From contig LSKJ01000759.1 of the NCBI GenBank assembly GCA_001557035.1, forward strand, positions 1-10,136: a DNA stretch of 10,136 bases. The letters are read 5' to 3'. This stretch comes from Rhodospirillaceae bacterium CCH5-H10. Lineage in GTDB: Bacteria; Pseudomonadota; Alphaproteobacteria; Reyranellales; Reyranellaceae. Both the position numbers and the translations under genes were made by a program. The notes below the pieces were generated by a model. The model saw only the letters and a list, made by a program, of their open reading frames with translations. It did not search any database and had not been told where the DNA came from. Positions 8,781 through 10,136 of the stretch are shown here, one piece after another. How positions within the stretch are numbered: position 1 is the stretch's first letter; every line of letters starts with the position of its first letter.

Positions 8781-9929
8781 ATGGCCCTGATTACCTACCT
8801 GACCCGTATCCAGTTCGACTTCGGCGCGCTGAAGCTTCTGGAGTCCGAACTGCAGCTCATGGGCATGCGCCGGCCCCTGATCGTCACCGACAAGGGCGTC
8901 ATTTCGGCGGGCCTGTGGGCCAAGGTGAAGGAGCAGCTTCCCGGCAACATGCCGATCACGCTCTACGACGGTACGCCGGAGAATCCGACCGAAGCCGCCA
9001 TGCGTGACGCGCTCAAGATCTACAAGGACGAGGGTTGCGACGGCATCATCGCGATCGGCGGCGGCTCGCCGATGGACCTCGCCAAGGCGGTCGCCCTTAT
9101 GGCGACGCATCCCGGCCCCTCCCTGCAGGCCTATTCGTTCGTCGAGGGCGGGGCGGGCAAGATCACCGCGGCGGTGGCGCCCATGGTCGCGATCCCGACC
9201 ACCTCGGGCACCGGCAGCGAAGTGAGCCGCGGCGGCGTCATCATCATGGACTCCGGGCGCAAGCTTGCGATCGGCAGCCCGTACCTGATCCCGCGCCTGG
9301 CGCTGATCGATCCGGAACTGACGATGAGCCTGCCGCCGCATCTCACGGCCGGCACCGGCATGGATGCCTTGACGCACAATATCGAGTGCTACCTCGCCAA
9401 CGTCTTCAATCCGCCGGCCGATTCGATCGCGCTCGACGGGCTGGAGAAGGCTTGGAAGTACGTCGAGCGCGCCACGAAGGACGGGCAGGATCGCGAGGCG
9501 CGCTACAACATGGCGGTCGCCGCCATGGAAGGCGCGATGGTCTTCCAGAAGGGCCTGGGCGCGGTACACGCGCTCTCCCATCCCACCGGTGGCCTGAAAG
9601 GCTATCGCCTGCACCACGGGACGCTGAACGCGATCTACCTGCCGGCGGTGCTGCGGTTCAACGAGCCCGCGGTCGGCGACAAATTCAAGCGCGTGGCGCA
9701 GGTGATGGGCCTGCCCGACAGCGAGGCCAGTGCCGCAGGCGTCGCCAATGCCGTCTCGGCGCTCAACGAGCGCCTGGGCATCCCGAAGGGCCTGGGCGCG
9801 GCGGGTCTGGCGCAGGACACGATAGAGAAGATCGCCGAGGGCGCGATGGGCGACCACTGCCATCTCTCGACGCCGCGCCAGCCGACCAAGGCGCAGTACA
9901 TCGACCTGATCGAACAATCGTGGGGCTGA
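8781..9929 (+). CDS. Iron-type (group III) alcohol dehydrogenase
   Basis: A 382-aa NAD(P)-dependent dehydrogenase of the FucO/ADH2/GldA superfamily, interconverting alcohols and aldehydes or ketones in the cytosol. Seen: the N-terminal nucleotide-binding domain with AIGGGSPMDLAKA (91-103) and IPTTSGTGSEVSR (138-150); the metal-binding C-terminal domain with D195 and H199 in GMDALTHNIECYLA, H263 in GAVHALSHPTGG, and H279 in LHHGTLNAIYLP, corresponding to the four known ligands. Length is normal. The spacing between the last two His is two residues longer than in FucO (16 versus 14), a detail for subfamily assignment. AGAGGA at 8767-8772 is a good ribosome binding site eight bases before the ATG. 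The substrate is unknown; a 4-hydroxybutyrate, lactaldehyde or short-chain alcohol activity are all possible. The SDR gene downstream may be part of the same transcript. Confidence 0.95.
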   Translation: MALITYLTRIQFDFGALKLLESELQLMGMRRPLIVTDKGVISAGLWAKVKEQLPGNMPITLYDGTPENPTEAAMRDALKIYKDEGCDGIIAIGGGSPMDLAKAVALMATHPGPSLQAYSFVEGGAGKITAAVAPMVAIPTTSGTGSEVSRGGVIIMDSGRKLAIGSPYLIPRLALIDPELTMSLPPHLTAGTGMDALTHNIECYLANVFNPPADSIALDGLEKAWKYVERATKDGQDREARYNMAVAAMEGAMVFQKGLGAVHALSHPTGGLKGYRLHHGTLNAIYLPAVLRFNEPAVGDKFKRVAQVMGLPDSEASAAGVANAVSALNERLGIPKGLGAAGLAQDTIEKIAEGAMGDHCHLSTPRQPTKAQYIDLIEQSWG

Positions 9930-9944
9930 CAGGAATAGCAACAT

Positions 9945-10047
9945 CCTCATCCTGAGGAGGCGCAGAGCGCCGTCTCGAAGGATGGGCAACAACGTGACTG
10001 GTCCGACCCTTCGAGACGGCCGCTTGCGCGGCCTCCTCAGGGTGAGG
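9945..10047. repeat. About 103-bp nested palindromic intergenic element
   Basis: The left arm (9945-9984) and right arm (about 10006-10047) are imperfect inverted copies of CCTCA[T/C]CCTGAGGAGGC...CCGTCTCGAAGG. Each arm also holds smaller hairpins: CCTCA-TCC-TGAGG (9945-9957) and GGCGC-AGA-GCGCC (9959-9971) on the left, GGCCGC-TTGC-GCGGCC (10018-10033) and CCTCA-GGG-TGAGG (10035-10047) on the right. The core motif is one I recall as common between genes in alphaproteobacterial genomes. It lies between the alcohol dehydrogenase and the SDR. In a shared transcript it could end transcription, attenuate it, or stabilise the upstream mRNA. Confidence 0.8.
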
Positions 10048-10070
10048 TCATTGGTTGATGGAGAGAAGAC

Positions 10071-10136
10071 ATGAAGGTCAAAGGCAAGGTCTGCGTCGTC
10101 ACCGGCGCGGCGGGTGGCATCGGCGAGGCCATCGCG
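10071..10136 (+). CDS. Short-chain dehydrogenase/reductase (SDR), N-terminus only
   Basis: The first 22 residues, MKVKGKVCVVTGAAGGIGEA..., contain the beta1 strand and the TGxxxGxG nucleotide-binding motif (T11, G12, G16, G18) of classical SDR Rossmann folds; the rest is beyond the window edge. GGAGAG at 10060-10065 provides a ribosome binding site a few bases before the ATG at 10071. SDRs are NAD(P)(H)-dependent oxidoreductases; the substrate cannot be guessed from this fragment. The same-strand position after an alcohol dehydrogenase hints at a shared pathway, but the 141-bp gap with the palindromic element between them makes cotranscription uncertain. Confidence 0.88.
   Translation, partial: MKVKGKVCVVTGAAGGIGEAIA

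Noticed and set aside
8733..9992. Upstream extension of the GNAT frame (open to 9992, 579 aa in total)
   Set aside because: The extra 420 residues are antisense to the well-supported alcohol dehydrogenase and are Arg/His/Gln-rich low-complexity sequence typical of GC-rich shadow frames; the GNAT domain begins at the ATG at 8732.
9945..10047. Insertion sequence or CRISPR interpretation of the palindromic element
   Set aside because: No transposase, no target-site duplication seen, and no regularly spaced direct repeats; it is an inverted-repeat element.

Overview
This is about 10 kb of GC-rich chromosome with short intergenic gaps. Its gene families (LysR, MarR, a TauD/TfdA-type dioxygenase, an NtaA/SnaA-type flavin monooxygenase, an iron-type alcohol dehydrogenase, an SDR) and its 'CCTCATCCTGAGGAGG...CGTCTCGAAGG' intergenic palindrome suggest an alphaproteobacterium of the Rhizobiales/Reyranella kind. 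That placement is inferred from style and memory, not from a database search. I see no rRNA, tRNA, CRISPR array, transposase or phage gene. The window looks like ordinary accessory metabolism and transport.

Left region (1-4992). A 1193-aa tandem-fused ABC exporter (TMD-NBD-TMD-NBD, halves resembling CydD then CydC) runs on the minus strand. Four bases after its stop begins an FMN-dependent, luciferase-like monooxygenase that leaves the window at base 1. The two look like an operon. A LysR-type regulator is transcribed divergently from a 71-bp gap in which two weak sigma70-like promoters can be drawn with adjacent -35 boxes. Both would start transcription at or very near the start codons, which lack Shine-Dalgarno sequences.

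Middle region (5010-7043, all minus). A TauD/TfdA-family 2-oxoglutarate/Fe(II) dioxygenase is followed by two compact palindromes. Then come a MarR regulator and a DUF1398 protein, nine bases apart, in a likely two-gene operon. The MarR promoter lies inside a perfect 13-bp inverted repeat that spans its putative -35 and -10 boxes, a strong candidate for an autoregulatory operator.

Right region (7127-10136). A polytopic membrane protein of unknown function (features loosely like GT-C glycosyltransferases) runs on the plus strand and converges on a GNAT acetyltransferase. The GNAT gene is divergent, by 48 bp, from a group III iron-type alcohol dehydrogenase. After the dehydrogenase comes a roughly 103-bp nested palindromic repeat, then the first 22 codons of a short-chain dehydrogenase/reductase.

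The parts most worth a second look are the CydDC-like fusion paired with a flavin monooxygenase, the MarR operator, the candidate leaderless starts, and the nested palindromic element. I found no convincing wholly new system.
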